A stretch of DNA of 64,000 bases from Desulfatiglans sp. (GTDB taxonomy: Bacteria; Desulfobacterota; DSM-4660; Desulfatiglandales; HGW-15), in contig JAAZBV010000101.1 in the NCBI GenBank assembly GCA_012513605.1, positions 1 to 64,000 of the forward strand. Direction: 5' to 3'. A model generated the notes under the pieces. That model was not told the DNA's origin. It worked only from the letters and a program-made list of their open reading frames with translations, and did not search any database. Positions within the stretch are counted from its first letter, which is position 1. Every line of letters begins with the position of its first letter. Both the position numbers and the translations under genes were made by a program. Of the stretch, positions 32,683-42,096 are shown piece after piece.

Positions 32683-34865
32683 TACTTTTTACCTCCCACT
32701 GTTACTTCCACAATCTTCATCGTGTCATTTCCAAAGATATCAACTACCTTTACTGCTATTTTATAACGTCCAGGGGCACATTCATGAAACACACTTTTCA
32801 ATTCAAGGGTGCGGTCTTTTTTGGTTCGGAAAGATTGCCATTCGTTTTCAAAGATAAAATCCCCTGTCCAGCGCTCTTCTGCTTTAACTGTTTCCTCATC
32901 AGTAACCCGGATGAGCTCTCTTTTGCTTTCAAAGTCAAAATCGACTGACCAGTAATCTATCCAGTCAGTCCATTTTTTTGTGAGGACCTCCTTTGTAACA
33001 ACCCCATTCTTGTCTTTTATAACCTTTACTATCTTGCCATTATCAACTGTGATCTTGTTCTTTCCTTCTTTTAAGCCTTCGGCCACGCTGTCTATGGTTT
33101 CCTGGGTATAGTAGACAGAGAAATCAATGAGTTCAACAGCAACACTTTTCCCCTGTACATGGGGTTTAACCTCTATATAGCTTACATCATGAAACACCAC
33201 CTGATTCTTTTCAACTGCCCTGCGGTCAAAGACCTCACGGGGTATGTATTTTGGTGCGATATCTATGCCCTTGTTTCTTGCTTCATCAAGGATATTCGGG
33301 AAAAGCCCCATCTCAAATTCAAAGGCAAGTATATCCACACGGGTGACATTGTTTTTACGACACTCAAGTATGATCTCTTCCACAAAAAGGCGTGTTACCG
33401 GGAGGTTGATAGGCCCCACAGCAACTAAGCGTCCGGCCTTTTTACCCTGAAATGCAGGGAATCCTTCAACAGATTGGGCTTTGTATGCATGAAGAATAAG
33501 TTCTGTAAATTTTCGCTCTTTCTCTTCAATCTGCCGCTGCTTTTCCTCTTCCCTCAAATTCTCATTGATCCCGATATAATGCTGGCGTTCATATTTGCCA
33601 AGATTCAGCACCTCGAAAGCCCTAAAATCTTTCCCCTCTCCCTTGAGTTGTCTCTGGACTTGAATAATTCTCTTTCTAGTTGTGTGAATGGCGAATTTGC
33701 CCAGGTCGGACACTATCCATTTGCGGTTGAGCTTTTCAGCAACGGCTGCTGTAGTTCCAGAACCACAAAAGAAATCTGCGACAATAGCGTTTTCATTGGA
33801 ACTGGCTTTTATTATGCGTTCGAGTAAAGCCTCAGGTTTTTGAGTTGGGTAATCGTTTCTTTCATTAGCGACTTGATTTACGATATCAATTCTCCAATAA
33901 TCTGGCGGAGCAAATCCTTTACCCAAATAATCTCTTACTACTAATTCTGGATTGGAAATTTCCCATTTTGGCTCAACATCTTTTGCTGATTTTATTGGAC
34001 TTCCTGTTATTCCACGGCCACACAATCTATAATAACCATTTTCATCATGCAATTTATATTTTTTGATAGTATTTTCTGAATACTGTTCAAGAACACCCTC
34101 TGCATCCCAATTAAAAATATGTTTGTCAGGAATTTTTGAAAATACAATAATGTCATCATGCTTGCGATTCCAGTATCTTTTAGAAAATTGCCGTGTTTGA
34201 TAACACCAAACAATTTGATTTAAAAAATTCTCCCGACCAAATATTTCTTGCATAACCAACCGTAATACTGAGTTTAATCTCCAATCTACATGCACATAAA
34301 TACTCCCATCCTCAGCCAATAGATCCCGCATGAGAACCAGCCGTTCATAAATCATGGATATAAATGAATCTGCCCCCTTACCCCAGGTATCCCTATATGC
34401 TATTTCTTCCAGTATCCCCGGCTCCTTATGAAGGGTCTCGTCTCCTATCTCGATATCCATGGAAAAATCAGCGCCCACATCAAAGGGAGGGTCAATGTAT
34501 ATGAGCTTTATGCCGCCATTTCTCTCTATCTCATCACGAAGCGGACCATTCTTAAGGGATGAGAGGATCAGCTTGTTATCGCCCCAGATAAGCTTGTTTG
34601 TCCATCCGGCCTTCTGGCGGCCACGTGAATCGAATATACTAAGCTGGCGTGCAGTGTCTTCAGGCTTTTCAGCCCGTGGTTCATCAACCTGCTCAATCAC
34701 CTGAAATGGGAGAACAATATTACAGACCTCATTGGTCTTGCCGTTCCATACAAGTTCCACCTCTCGCTTGTCATCAAACAATAAAAAGCGGTATTTGTCC
34801 GGCAAAGGCTTACCAGCTTCTACATATTTAATTATATCCCTTTTCTCGTTATCGGTGAGATTCAT
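32682..34865 (-). CDS. mod: Type III DNA methyltransferase subunit (Mod)
   Basis: 727 residues. Beta-class order of motifs: catalytic DPPF at 125-128 (LIYIDPPFDVGADFSMD) then the SAM-binding FCGSGTT at 366-372, so it should methylate adenine N6. The region between, about 150-330, is the target-recognition part. The C-terminal 300 residues (VAVGPINLPVTRLFVEEI onward) are an extension longer than in many Mods. Starts inside the DUF3800 stop (ATGA) and ends in the Res start: one operon. Recognition sequence cannot be read off. Confidence 0.92.
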   Translation of the reverse strand: MNLTDNEKRDIIKYVEAGKPLPDKYRFLLFDDKREVELVWNGKTNEVCNIVLPFQVIEQVDEPRAEKPEDTARQLSIFDSRGRQKAGWTNKLIWGDNKLILSSLKNGPLRDEIERNGGIKLIYIDPPFDVGADFSMDIEIGDETLHKEPGILEEIAYRDTWGKGADSFISMIYERLVLMRDLLAEDGSIYVHVDWRLNSVLRLVMQEIFGRENFLNQIVWCYQTRQFSKRYWNRKHDDIIVFSKIPDKHIFNWDAEGVLEQYSENTIKKYKLHDENGYYRLCGRGITGSPIKSAKDVEPKWEISNPELVVRDYLGKGFAPPDYWRIDIVNQVANERNDYPTQKPEALLERIIKASSNENAIVADFFCGSGTTAAVAEKLNRKWIVSDLGKFAIHTTRKRIIQVQRQLKGEGKDFRAFEVLNLGKYERQHYIGINENLREEEKQRQIEEKERKFTELILHAYKAQSVEGFPAFQGKKAGRLVAVGPINLPVTRLFVEEIILECRKNNVTRVDILAFEFEMGLFPNILDEARNKGIDIAPKYIPREVFDRRAVEKNQVVFHDVSYIEVKPHVQGKSVAVELIDFSVYYTQETIDSVAEGLKEGKNKITVDNGKIVKVIKDKNGVVTKEVLTKKWTDWIDYWSVDFDFESKRELIRVTDEETVKAEERWTGDFIFENEWQSFRTKKDRTLELKSVFHECAPGRYKIAVKVVDIFGNDTMKIVEVTVGGKK

Positions 34866-35728
34866 CTGTTATTTCCTCCTCTTACAGGTGCCCTGTCATT
34901 CTCATGCTGCGGCACATAATGCCAGAAATTTACAGGATTTTTAGGATCATACGTATATAAACACTGTTTCCTATCGAGAGAAACACCAATTTTTTCTGCT
35001 TTACATTTATTATTAAACAGATCAAGAAGTTTAAACCTATAACTTTCTCGATTACTAAGCGAGATATTTTCTTCTGCAAATAGTGAGAGATTTGGATTTT
35101 GTTTCCGTTTCCATTTTACATATTTTGTATATGAGTCTTTTGAAAAAACTGCCATCCCTGAGAAAAGATCAGCTACCTGTATCAATGGTTGGGCTTTTGA
35201 ACATCCTTCTTCAAAGGATAAAACTGTGAAGTGAGGATCGGTAAAAAAACATCCAAACAATGTATTATGAAAATCCTGTTGTCGACCTTTTGCAGATAAG
35301 CAATCATGAACAGTATTCCAATTAATTCCAGAACGCTGATCTGGTTGGATAACCCATTTTGCAGCTTTTGGCCTTTTTTTCATTGAACAGTTCAACAGGT
35401 GATAGAACATTCTTTCATAATTTGCCATATCATCACGGCCTTGTATTTTATGCCTTGCATCATGGGTATCCCAGATAATGGTGTCAATTCTTATTTTATA
35501 CTTGTACAGATTGTTAAAAAGGAAATTTATGATTTTTTCAGCGCAAAAATTATATTTTGCATCTTTTACCTTTTTCCATTTAAATTCCGCTATCTCAGAA
35601 TCTTTTAATATCTCTTTTATCTCCTCAGTTGCTTCTTCACATTTTGATTTATGAAGGGAAAAAGCTGAAAGGCTCTGAAAACGTGATGCAGTAATCTGAC
35701 TTTCATCTGTAAACACGACATATTCCAT
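34862..35728 (-). CDS. DUF3800 domain protein coupled to the type III R-M system
   Basis: 288 residues. Begins MEYVVFTDESQITASRFQSLS, the D-E pair (D8, E9) of the DUF3800/RNase H-like fold, with further acidic residues in IIWDTHD (D87) and VADLFSG (D187) that would complete a metal-binding active site. DUF3800 proteins are predicted nucleases found near mobile and defence genes. Its stop overlaps the Mod start by four bases, so it is the first gene of the operon. Function within the R-M system unproven. AT-rich like the island around it. Confidence 0.82.
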   Translation of the reverse strand: MEYVVFTDESQITASRFQSLSAFSLHKSKCEEATEEIKEILKDSEIAEFKWKKVKDAKYNFCAEKIINFLFNNLYKYKIRIDTIIWDTHDARHKIQGRDDMANYERMFYHLLNCSMKKRPKAAKWVIQPDQRSGINWNTVHDCLSAKGRQQDFHNTLFGCFFTDPHFTVLSFEEGCSKAQPLIQVADLFSGMAVFSKDSYTKYVKWKRKQNPNLSLFAEENISLSNRESYRFKLLDLFNNKCKAEKIGVSLDRKQCLYTYDPKNPVNFWHYVPQHENDRAPVRGGNNR

Positions 35729-36267
35729 AATATTTACCTGAAATTAACAATACCATATACCCATTTCACAAAGGACAGGACGTTCTATCCAATAATCTAT
35801 TTAACTATTTGGAAAAAGAGGCCTAAATATGTTGTTAGTTTGAATAAATAACAAAAGTCCCAGCTTAAAACAAGAAAAGCTTTACAATATGAACGTGAGA
35901 ATATTAGAGATAATTTTAGGATATTATAGAGTGTTTATTACAAGTTTCCGGTTGCTTATGCTGTAAATTTTCTACAGTCGTTTCATATCAACGCTTACAT
36001 CATTCCAAATATTCAATAAATCCTTTTTTGTAGGAGGGCAGTTTGCAATAAATGGACTATTAAAGATTAATGGTTAAAATGCCGATATGATGGTATTATT
36101 ATTTTAATTAGTTTTGCAGCAACTTAATTGTAGTAAAAATATTTTAAAAAAGTTAAAAAATGCTTGCTGCTCAATAAATATTTTGTTAAAAAGTGTAAAA
36201 AAGTGGGATACAAGCATAAAAACCTTATAAACATCAATAACTTATTAAAAACTAAAAGGAGGATAAC
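35729..36267. other. AT-rich intergenic gap between the restriction operon and the two-gene module
   Basis: About 540 bases, very AT-rich, with no credible gene on either strand. It should hold the divergent promoters of the DUF3800-mod-res operon (minus) and of the module at 36268 (plus). No box stood out clearly. Confidence 0.5.
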
Positions 36268-36837
36268 ATGAATGATAATACATCTACGCCTATCAATGTA
36301 TATGACGAGATGGTTAAAAATCTTATAAAAGTTGATTCTCCATTGATATTTGGAAATATTAGTCCTGAGCACGCAAAGTTTATTATTACTTCATTTATAA
36401 ATTCAGCAAAACAGAGCATTGAAATTTTATCAGGGTCATTGTGTGAACCATTTTATAATGGAATCGATTTTTATAAATACCTAAAAGAATCATCACAAAA
36501 AATAAAATCTCCTAATAAAATAAGGATTATTACTCTGAGTGACGTAGACTATAAGGCTATACAAGAAAACTTTGACACTATAAATAAGGAAATAGGCTGC
36601 AATGTTATATCGTATCATCCATGTAAATATGTTGGAGATAATCCGATTCAACATTTCATGGTAGTTGATGGAAAACGATACCGCGAAGAAGAGCCTCATC
36701 AAGACTTTGAGTCAAATATGCCTAATAATATAAAAGCCTCAGTTTGTTGTAATGGCCCAGAAAAAGCGGGGGAACTTCTTACTAGATTTAATATTGTCTG
36801 GAATAGCTTAAATGGGATATCCCCAGTAAATGCGTAG
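36268..36837 (+). CDS. PLD-like / unknown protein, first gene of a two-gene module
   Basis: 189 residues, no signal or TM segment. The middle ITSFINSAKQSIEILSGSL resembles the start of phospholipase D-type domains (helix then I-x-I-L-S strand), and IQHFMVVDGKRYREEEPH resembles a PLD active-site strand in which the H-x-K-x4-D motif is degenerate (H and DG present, the Lys absent). So it may bind rather than cut, or be another fold. Perfect SD (AAAAGGAGGATAAC). Overlaps the next gene by 8 bases. Function unknown. Confidence 0.6.
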   Translation: MNDNTSTPINVYDEMVKNLIKVDSPLIFGNISPEHAKFIITSFINSAKQSIEILSGSLCEPFYNGIDFYKYLKESSQKIKSPNKIRIITLSDVDYKAIQENFDTINKEIGCNVISYHPCKYVGDNPIQHFMVVDGKRYREEEPHQDFESNMPNNIKASVCCNGPEKAGELLTRFNIVWNSLNGISPVNA

Positions 36838-37360
36838 CCTAGACTCCGTATTCATCCTTTACTATACTCAAATGTTTTTTGCTTATGAGGCTATATTTAT
36901 AACATTTGTTGCGCCTAAATCTACTGCAGGCTTAGTAAAAATATCTGAAAGAATTAAAGAAGCACTTCATGACGCAGAATCGAATTCTGCAAAAACTAAT
37001 AGTGCTTCAGTCAAAATAAAAGCATTAAAAAGTGCAAACCGTTGCGCTAAATACTTTCCAATTATTAATAATTTATTGAGAAAAATAACAATCATATCAC
37101 TTATTCTGGGTATCCCACTTTCCCTTCTTGTATATTATTTTTACCATATGAATTTGATTAAAGTTAATAACAATTTTTTGGTATGGGTTACATTTATTTT
37201 TTTTACATATATGTTTATGAAATTATTTTATTACACTTTTCAATTTTTAAAAAATAAAAAAGTTATTGAAAAGATTAATTTACTTTTCGAAAATACAGGT
37301 AAAAATGAAGCCATAGCAAAAGAGATTTTAGATAACTGTAATCGTCCAGAGGAAACATAA
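36830..37360 (+). CDS. Multi-TM membrane protein, second gene of the module
   Basis: 176 residues. Three hydrophobic segments: about 5-27 (FILYYTQMFFAYEAIFITFV), 88-110 (ISLILGIPLSLLVYYFYHM) and 118-142 (FLVWVTFIFFTYMFMKLFYYTF), with a helical, Lys/Asn-rich cytoplasmic part between the first and second. No family recognised. Start ATG overlaps the upstream gene by 8 bases, so the two are translated together. Strong AT bias. Next to a restriction operon, a small membrane effector is possible but not shown. Confidence 0.55.
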   Translation: MRSLDSVFILYYTQMFFAYEAIFITFVAPKSTAGLVKISERIKEALHDAESNSAKTNSASVKIKALKSANRCAKYFPIINNLLRKITIISLILGIPLSLLVYYFYHMNLIKVNNNFLVWVTFIFFTYMFMKLFYYTFQFLKNKKVIEKINLLFENTGKNEAIAKEILDNCNRPEET

Positions 37361-37657
37361 AAAGATATTATAAATAGATTGCTCAATTAACTTTACGATA
37401 TACTCAATATCCTACAAACTATTTGTGACTTTTTCTTCCATTGCACCAGTGATCTTTAAAGACTTATAAATTCTACAAATATATTATTATTCATAAAGTG
37501 TAGCAAAACTGCATGGATATAATTGTCATTGGATACAATCTTTCAACATTTCCCAACTGTTCGAACTATTCGGAATTATCGAATAGTTGCTTCACCACCA
37601 TTCACCATTCACCCTCCACCATCCACCATTCACCATTCACCATTCACAATTCACCCT
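37361..37657. repeat. Hairpin and ACCATTC-type repeats at the right border of the island
   Basis: No gene. Hairpin AACTATTCG..CGAATAGTT (37564-37588) is followed by CACCATTCACCATTCACCCTCC-like repeats running to about 37679 and overlapping the 3' end of the next gene. Together they mirror, in opposite orientation, elements at 29225-29503. Confidence 0.6.
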
Positions 37658-39043
37658 TCACCCTTCACAATTCACCCTTTCTTTTAATGCATCCAACCCA
37701 TAAGCCTTTATCTTTTTATGGAGGTTGCTTCTTTCTACCCCTATGGCATCTGCGGTCTGGGTTATATTCCCTTTGAATTTTTTTAGTTTGGCCTCTATAT
37801 ATGCCTTTTCAAAGAGGGTTCTTGCTTCCCTGAAGCTATCTATATTGAGAAATGATCCCAGTCCATCATTTGTAGCCTGTGACCGGTTATAGGGGGCAGG
37901 GATGTCACCAATAGATATGACTTCATCCTTTGACATGATAATCAGATTTTCAACCAGGTTCTTTAACTCCCTCACATTGCCGGGCCACCTGTAATGCATT
38001 AACAGCTCAATGGCCTCATCGGTAAAACGCTTTTTACCCTTTTCCCCTTTAAGATGGCTCTGATCCAAAAAGGTGGAAATGAATTCAGGGATATCTTCAG
38101 CCCTTTCCCTTAATGGAGGCAAATGGATGGGAACAACGTTGAGCCTGTAATAAAGGTCTTCCCTGAATCTTCCTGCCTCTATCTCAGCCATAAGATTCTT
38201 GTTCGTTGCAGATATGATCCTGACATTTACATGGATGGTTCGTGAGCCGCCCACGCGCTCGAACTTCTGTTCCTGGAGTATACGTAATGTCTTTGACTGG
38301 GCCTTTAAACTCATGTCGCCCACCTCATCCAGAAACAGTGTCCCTTCATGGGCAATATCAAACTTACCCTTCTTTTTTACACCGGCACCCGTGAAGGCAC
38401 CCTTTTCATAGCCGAACAGCTCGCTCTCTATGAGCTCTTCAGGGATAGCTGCGCAGTTTACCTCTATCATAGGCTTAAGACTTCTTTTACTCAGCCTGTG
38501 AATCGTATGGGCTACAAGTTCCTTGCCTGTGCCGTTTTCACCCATTATGAGGATGCTGGCATTGGTGGGGGCTGCCTTCTCTATGCTCTCTTTAAGCCTT
38601 TTAACCTGCTCACTCTTTCCAGTAATATGGTATCTGTACTGATCCCGCTCCCTGAGTATGCCCATCTCCTCTTCAAGCTGGTAAAAATTGAGGGCATTGT
38701 TGATAGCTAAAAGGAGTTCCTCCATGGAAAGGGGTTTTTCAATAAAGTCATAGGCACCGAGCCTTGTGGCCTTAACCGCTGTTTCTACATCAGCGTGGCC
38801 TGACATCATTATTACCTGGATATAGGGGTACTCCTGCTTGAGCCTCATAAGGGCATCAATGCCGTTCATGACAGGCATCCAGATGTCAAGGATAACAAGG
38901 TCCGGCATCATTTCATCTATCTTTTTAAGGGCAGTAACTGCGCTCAGCTCACAGTGCACCTCAAAGCCTTCATCGGTCAAAATTCCCTCAAGGGTCTGAA
39001 GTATGCTCTGCTCATCATCTATTATCAAAATCGATCTGGCCAT
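37658..39043 (-). CDS. NtrC-family sigma-54 response regulator
   Basis: 461 residues. Receiver domain 1-120 with DD at 9-10 and the phosphoacceptor D53 (LVILDIWMPVMNG), AAA+ with GENGTGKE, GAFTGA and LFLDEVGDM, then a Fis-type HTH (IEAKLKKFKGNITQTADAIGVERSNLHKKIKAYGL). NtrX/AtoC-like. Its cognate histidine kinase is not in the window. Last gene after lpxB on the minus strand, 24 bases apart, so it may be the tail of that operon. The stop codon lies inside the repeat tract at the island border. Confidence 0.93.
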   Translation of the reverse strand: MARSILIIDDEQSILQTLEGILTDEGFEVHCELSAVTALKKIDEMMPDLVILDIWMPVMNGIDALMRLKQEYPYIQVIMMSGHADVETAVKATRLGAYDFIEKPLSMEELLLAINNALNFYQLEEEMGILRERDQYRYHITGKSEQVKRLKESIEKAAPTNASILIMGENGTGKELVAHTIHRLSKRSLKPMIEVNCAAIPEELIESELFGYEKGAFTGAGVKKKGKFDIAHEGTLFLDEVGDMSLKAQSKTLRILQEQKFERVGGSRTIHVNVRIISATNKNLMAEIEAGRFREDLYYRLNVVPIHLPPLRERAEDIPEFISTFLDQSHLKGEKGKKRFTDEAIELLMHYRWPGNVRELKNLVENLIIMSKDEVISIGDIPAPYNRSQATNDGLGSFLNIDSFREARTLFEKAYIEAKLKKFKGNITQTADAIGVERSNLHKKIKAYGLDALKERVNCEG

Positions 39044-39067
39044 ATCCTAATCCTTAAAAGGCAGGTT

Positions 39068-40237
39068 TTATAGGGTGCTGAGTCCCCCCTTCATCATCTC
39101 AAAGGCAAGCTGGGCTGTTCTTTTTGAGGCGCCCGGCCCTCCGAGGCTCTCAGTGACCCTGGCAAGTTTATCCTTGATCTCCCTCTTTCTGTTCTCATCA
39201 CAGAGTATGGCAAGGGCGCTCTCTGCGATGACATCAGGGCGCACATCCTCCTGCAGAAGCTCCGGAGCCACCTCTTCTTCTGCCACCAGGTTGACAAGTC
39301 CCACATATGGGACCTTGACCACCCGTTTGGCAATACTGTATGAGATTGGGGACATGCGGTAGGTAACAATCATAGGCACACCCATGATAGCTGTTTCAAG
39401 GGTAGCGGTCCCTGATGCAACAAGCGCGAGATCACTAACTTTAAGCGCCCGGTAAACCCCCTTTCCGGTTGTGACAATATCAAGGCGTGAACCCTGAATC
39501 ATCCTCTTAATATGATCCTGTGATATGGTGGGGGCAACAGGTATAATACATTTAAGGTTTGGCACACGTGAGGATATTATCCCTGCGGCCTCAAGCAAAA
39601 CAGGCAGAAGTTTTGATACCTCTTCATCCCTGCTTCCCGGCATAAGGGCAATAACAGTATCCTCTTTTTTAAAACCGAATTCCCTCTCCATGGCCACCCT
39701 GTTCATGAATAAAGGCACCTGATCCATTAAAGGGTGCCCCACATACTCCACAGGCAAATCAGCGCCTGTTTTGGCATAAAATTCCTTTTCAAAGGGGAGG
39801 ATCACTGCCATTTTACCTACCCTTTTAGCGAGCTTATGCACCCTGCCGCTTCTCCAGGCCCAGAGCTGCGGGCTTATATAGTAGAGCACAGGCACTCCGA
39901 ATTTTTTAGCAGCACCTGCAAGGCTAATATTAAAACCGGGGTAATCAATAAGAATTAAAAGATCAGGTTGTTCCTTTTTCAGGATAGAGCGCAAACTGAA
40001 ATAGGAGCTTAGAATAGCCCCTGATCTTGAAAAGACCTCTGTTAAACCTACAGCTGCCATCTGGGATGCGTGGGTGACAATATCCACACCGGCAAGCACC
40101 ATCTTATCGCCGCCAATACCCCTGAACATGATATCACGGTCAATATCCTTCATGGCCTTGACAAGATTTGCCCCATGCAGGTCGCCAGAGGCCTCACCTG
40201 CCACTATAAGCACATATCTGGAACCAAAGATGTTCAT
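39068..40237 (-). CDS. lpxB: Lipid-A-disaccharide synthase
   Basis: 389 residues. GT-B-like LpxB with VAGEASGDLHGANLVKAM, LLILIDYPGFNISLA, SPQLWAWRSGRVHKLAKRV, ALMPGSRDEEV. Joins UDP-2,3-diacylglucosamine and lipid X to form the lipid A disaccharide. Last biosynthetic gene of the operon; 27 bases after the Gfo/Idh gene. Outer-membrane biogenesis confirms a Gram-negative cell. Confidence 0.96.
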   Translation of the reverse strand: MNIFGSRYVLIVAGEASGDLHGANLVKAMKDIDRDIMFRGIGGDKMVLAGVDIVTHASQMAAVGLTEVFSRSGAILSSYFSLRSILKKEQPDLLILIDYPGFNISLAGAAKKFGVPVLYYISPQLWAWRSGRVHKLAKRVGKMAVILPFEKEFYAKTGADLPVEYVGHPLMDQVPLFMNRVAMEREFGFKKEDTVIALMPGSRDEEVSKLLPVLLEAAGIISSRVPNLKCIIPVAPTISQDHIKRMIQGSRLDIVTTGKGVYRALKVSDLALVASGTATLETAIMGVPMIVTYRMSPISYSIAKRVVKVPYVGLVNLVAEEEVAPELLQEDVRPDVIAESALAILCDENRKREIKDKLARVTESLGGPGASKRTAQLAFEMMKGGLSTL

Positions 40238-40264
40238 TTCACTCTTTTGTCAGCGGAAACAGGT

Positions 40265-41242
40265 TTACTTTGCAGGCATAAATGTCCTGCACCCTTTATG
40301 TATCTGTTCAATAATCTGTAGTGCTATATTAAGCGCCTTTCTTTCATCCCTGTTGGCAGTATCAGACCTTTTGCCCTTTCGTACAGATACCAGGAAATGG
40401 TTGATCTGATCTGCCAGAGGGTCACTGTTCTCGAACATCACATTTTCTGTCTTGAGGTTTGCCAGGTTTACCCTGTCATGAGCCCCCTCGTTCAGGCGTG
40501 TAATACTGAATTCCTTCTTATAGCAGTTTGCATGGATATATGCATCAGGCTGGAATACGCGTATCTTTCTAAGGGTCTTTTCAGCAATCCTGCTTGCCGT
40601 GAGGTTAGCGACAGTGCCGTTTTCAAATATAAGCCTTACATTTGCAATATCGGTCTTATCTGTAATCACGCACATGCCGATGGCATGTATCTCCTTTACC
40701 TCGCTGGGGACCAGATTAAGTACAATATCCAGGTCATGTATCATAAGGTCAAGCACCACATCCACATCTGTTCCCCTTTCGGTAAACTTGTTCATTCTGT
40801 GGGTCTCTATAAAGAGGGGATTGTTTAAATAATCAGAGATCCTTACAATCGCAGGGTTGAATCGTTCAACCAGCCCCACATGCATGATAAGGTTTTTTTC
40901 ATGGGCAAGATTAAGAAGGATATCTGCGCTTTCAAGATCATATGTAATGGGTTTTTCAATTAGGAGATGCACCCCCGAATTCAATATATCCTTTGCCACA
41001 TCAAAATGTTTTTCAGTGGTAACCGCAAGGCTTGCTGCATCGACAAGTTTTAAGAGATCCATATGATTTTCAAATACCTTTACCCTGTATTTATCACCGA
41101 TCTCCCTTGCCCTTTTGATATTTACATCCGATACACCGACAAGCTCAACACCTGCGTTACCGGAATATTTTGTCACATGTTTTTCACCCATCTGGCCCAC
41201 GCCGATTACGCAGACCCTGATTTTTTTATTTTCTTTAATCAT
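40265..41242 (-). CDS. Gfo/Idh/MocA family dehydrogenase within the lpx operon
   Basis: 325 residues. N-terminal Rossmann motif VCVIGVGQMGEKHVTKY, then EKPITYDLESADILL (EKP catalytic strand) and a C-terminal domain LDLMIHDLDIVLNLV with the active-site His. It sits between lpxI and lpxB. The known enzyme of this type in lipid A synthesis is GnnA, which oxidises UDP-GlcNAc at C3 for amide-linked lipid A; the usual partner aminotransferase GnnB is not in the window. So lipid A modification is plausible and unproven. Confidence 0.85.
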   Translation of the reverse strand: MIKENKKIRVCVIGVGQMGEKHVTKYSGNAGVELVGVSDVNIKRAREIGDKYRVKVFENHMDLLKLVDAASLAVTTEKHFDVAKDILNSGVHLLIEKPITYDLESADILLNLAHEKNLIMHVGLVERFNPAIVRISDYLNNPLFIETHRMNKFTERGTDVDVVLDLMIHDLDIVLNLVPSEVKEIHAIGMCVITDKTDIANVRLIFENGTVANLTASRIAEKTLRKIRVFQPDAYIHANCYKKEFSITRLNEGAHDRVNLANLKTENVMFENSDPLADQINHFLVSVRKGKRSDTANRDERKALNIALQIIEQIHKGCRTFMPAK

Positions 41243-41265
41243 TTTATTAACCCGGTTTTAATATG

Positions 41266-42093
41266 TTATTCATCCTGCAGTTTGCAGGAGATAATAGATA
41301 TTTTATTTCTGTCAGCAAGGTCAACCATTTTTTCACGGTCAAAAACAAGGGTTTTCCCCGCCTCTATGGCAAGCACGCTCGCCTTTACCTCAATCATGGA
41401 CCTTATTGTTTCAAGGCCGACTGAGGGGATATCAAACCTGAGGTCTTGCTCAGGTTTACTTACCTTTACAATAACCGCCTTTTCTTTTGCCAATTTACCG
41501 CCCCTTATTATAGTGGCGTTTGTCCCATCTATTGCCTCAAGGGCGAGTACCGTCCTGTCCCTGATTATGACACACTGACCTATATCAAGCCTGCCCAGTT
41601 CCTTGGCGATCCGCCACCCGATTTGTATATCCCTCTCCTCATCACGGGAGGGTTTCCGCTTTGTGAAACAGAGTTCAGGGGCTAAGAGTTCAGGCAGATA
41701 TATGGTTGAACTGACTATCTCAATGCCTTCGTCAAGAAGCTCATTTGCAAGCGCCCTTAATATATTATCATCATGAAATATGGCAAACTTGGATAAAAAG
41801 GTAAGCCCTTTAAGGTCTGGCTTGATATTGGTGAACATCTTACCCTTGCTGATGGTGCCTGCCATCAGGGCCTTATCTACATCTCTTTTTTTAAATGCCT
41901 TGATTAACTTTCCCAGTTGTCCGAGGCCTATCCATTCCGTGTGATGCGCCATTTCACCGATTGCAGGGTCTGCCTCTCCCTCAAAGGCTACTGCCGTGAC
42001 AATAAGCCCCCTTTTTCTGGCAGCCTCTGCGGCCAGAAGGGGGAACTGCCCTCCACCCGCAATAATACCGATAGTGCCGGTCTTATCTGCCAT
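41266..42093 (-). CDS. lpxI: UDP-2,3-diacylglucosamine hydrolase LpxI (DUF1009)
   Basis: 275 residues. Starts TIGIIAGGGQFPLLAAEAARKRG and contains the signature block EHTEWIGLGQLGKLIKAF-like (HHTEWIGLGQLGKLIKAFKK), KALMAGTISKGKMF and the C-terminal RFDIPSVGLETIRSM. LpxI, rather than LpxH, removes UMP to give lipid X in many alphaproteobacteria and Desulfobacterota. 23 bases before the Gfo/Idh gene. Confidence 0.94.
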   Translation of the reverse strand: MADKTGTIGIIAGGGQFPLLAAEAARKRGLIVTAVAFEGEADPAIGEMAHHTEWIGLGQLGKLIKAFKKRDVDKALMAGTISKGKMFTNIKPDLKGLTFLSKFAIFHDDNILRALANELLDEGIEIVSSTIYLPELLAPELCFTKRKPSRDEERDIQIGWRIAKELGRLDIGQCVIIRDRTVLALEAIDGTNATIIRGGKLAKEKAVIVKVSKPEQDLRFDIPSVGLETIRSMIEVKASVLAIEAGKTLVFDREKMVDLADRNKISIISCKLQDE

Positions 42094-42096
42094 CAG

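Noticed and set aside
37592-37679. ACCATTCACC-type repeats as a CRISPR array
   Set aside because: Units are short, overlapping and imperfect, with no spacers of uniform length and no cas genes nearby.
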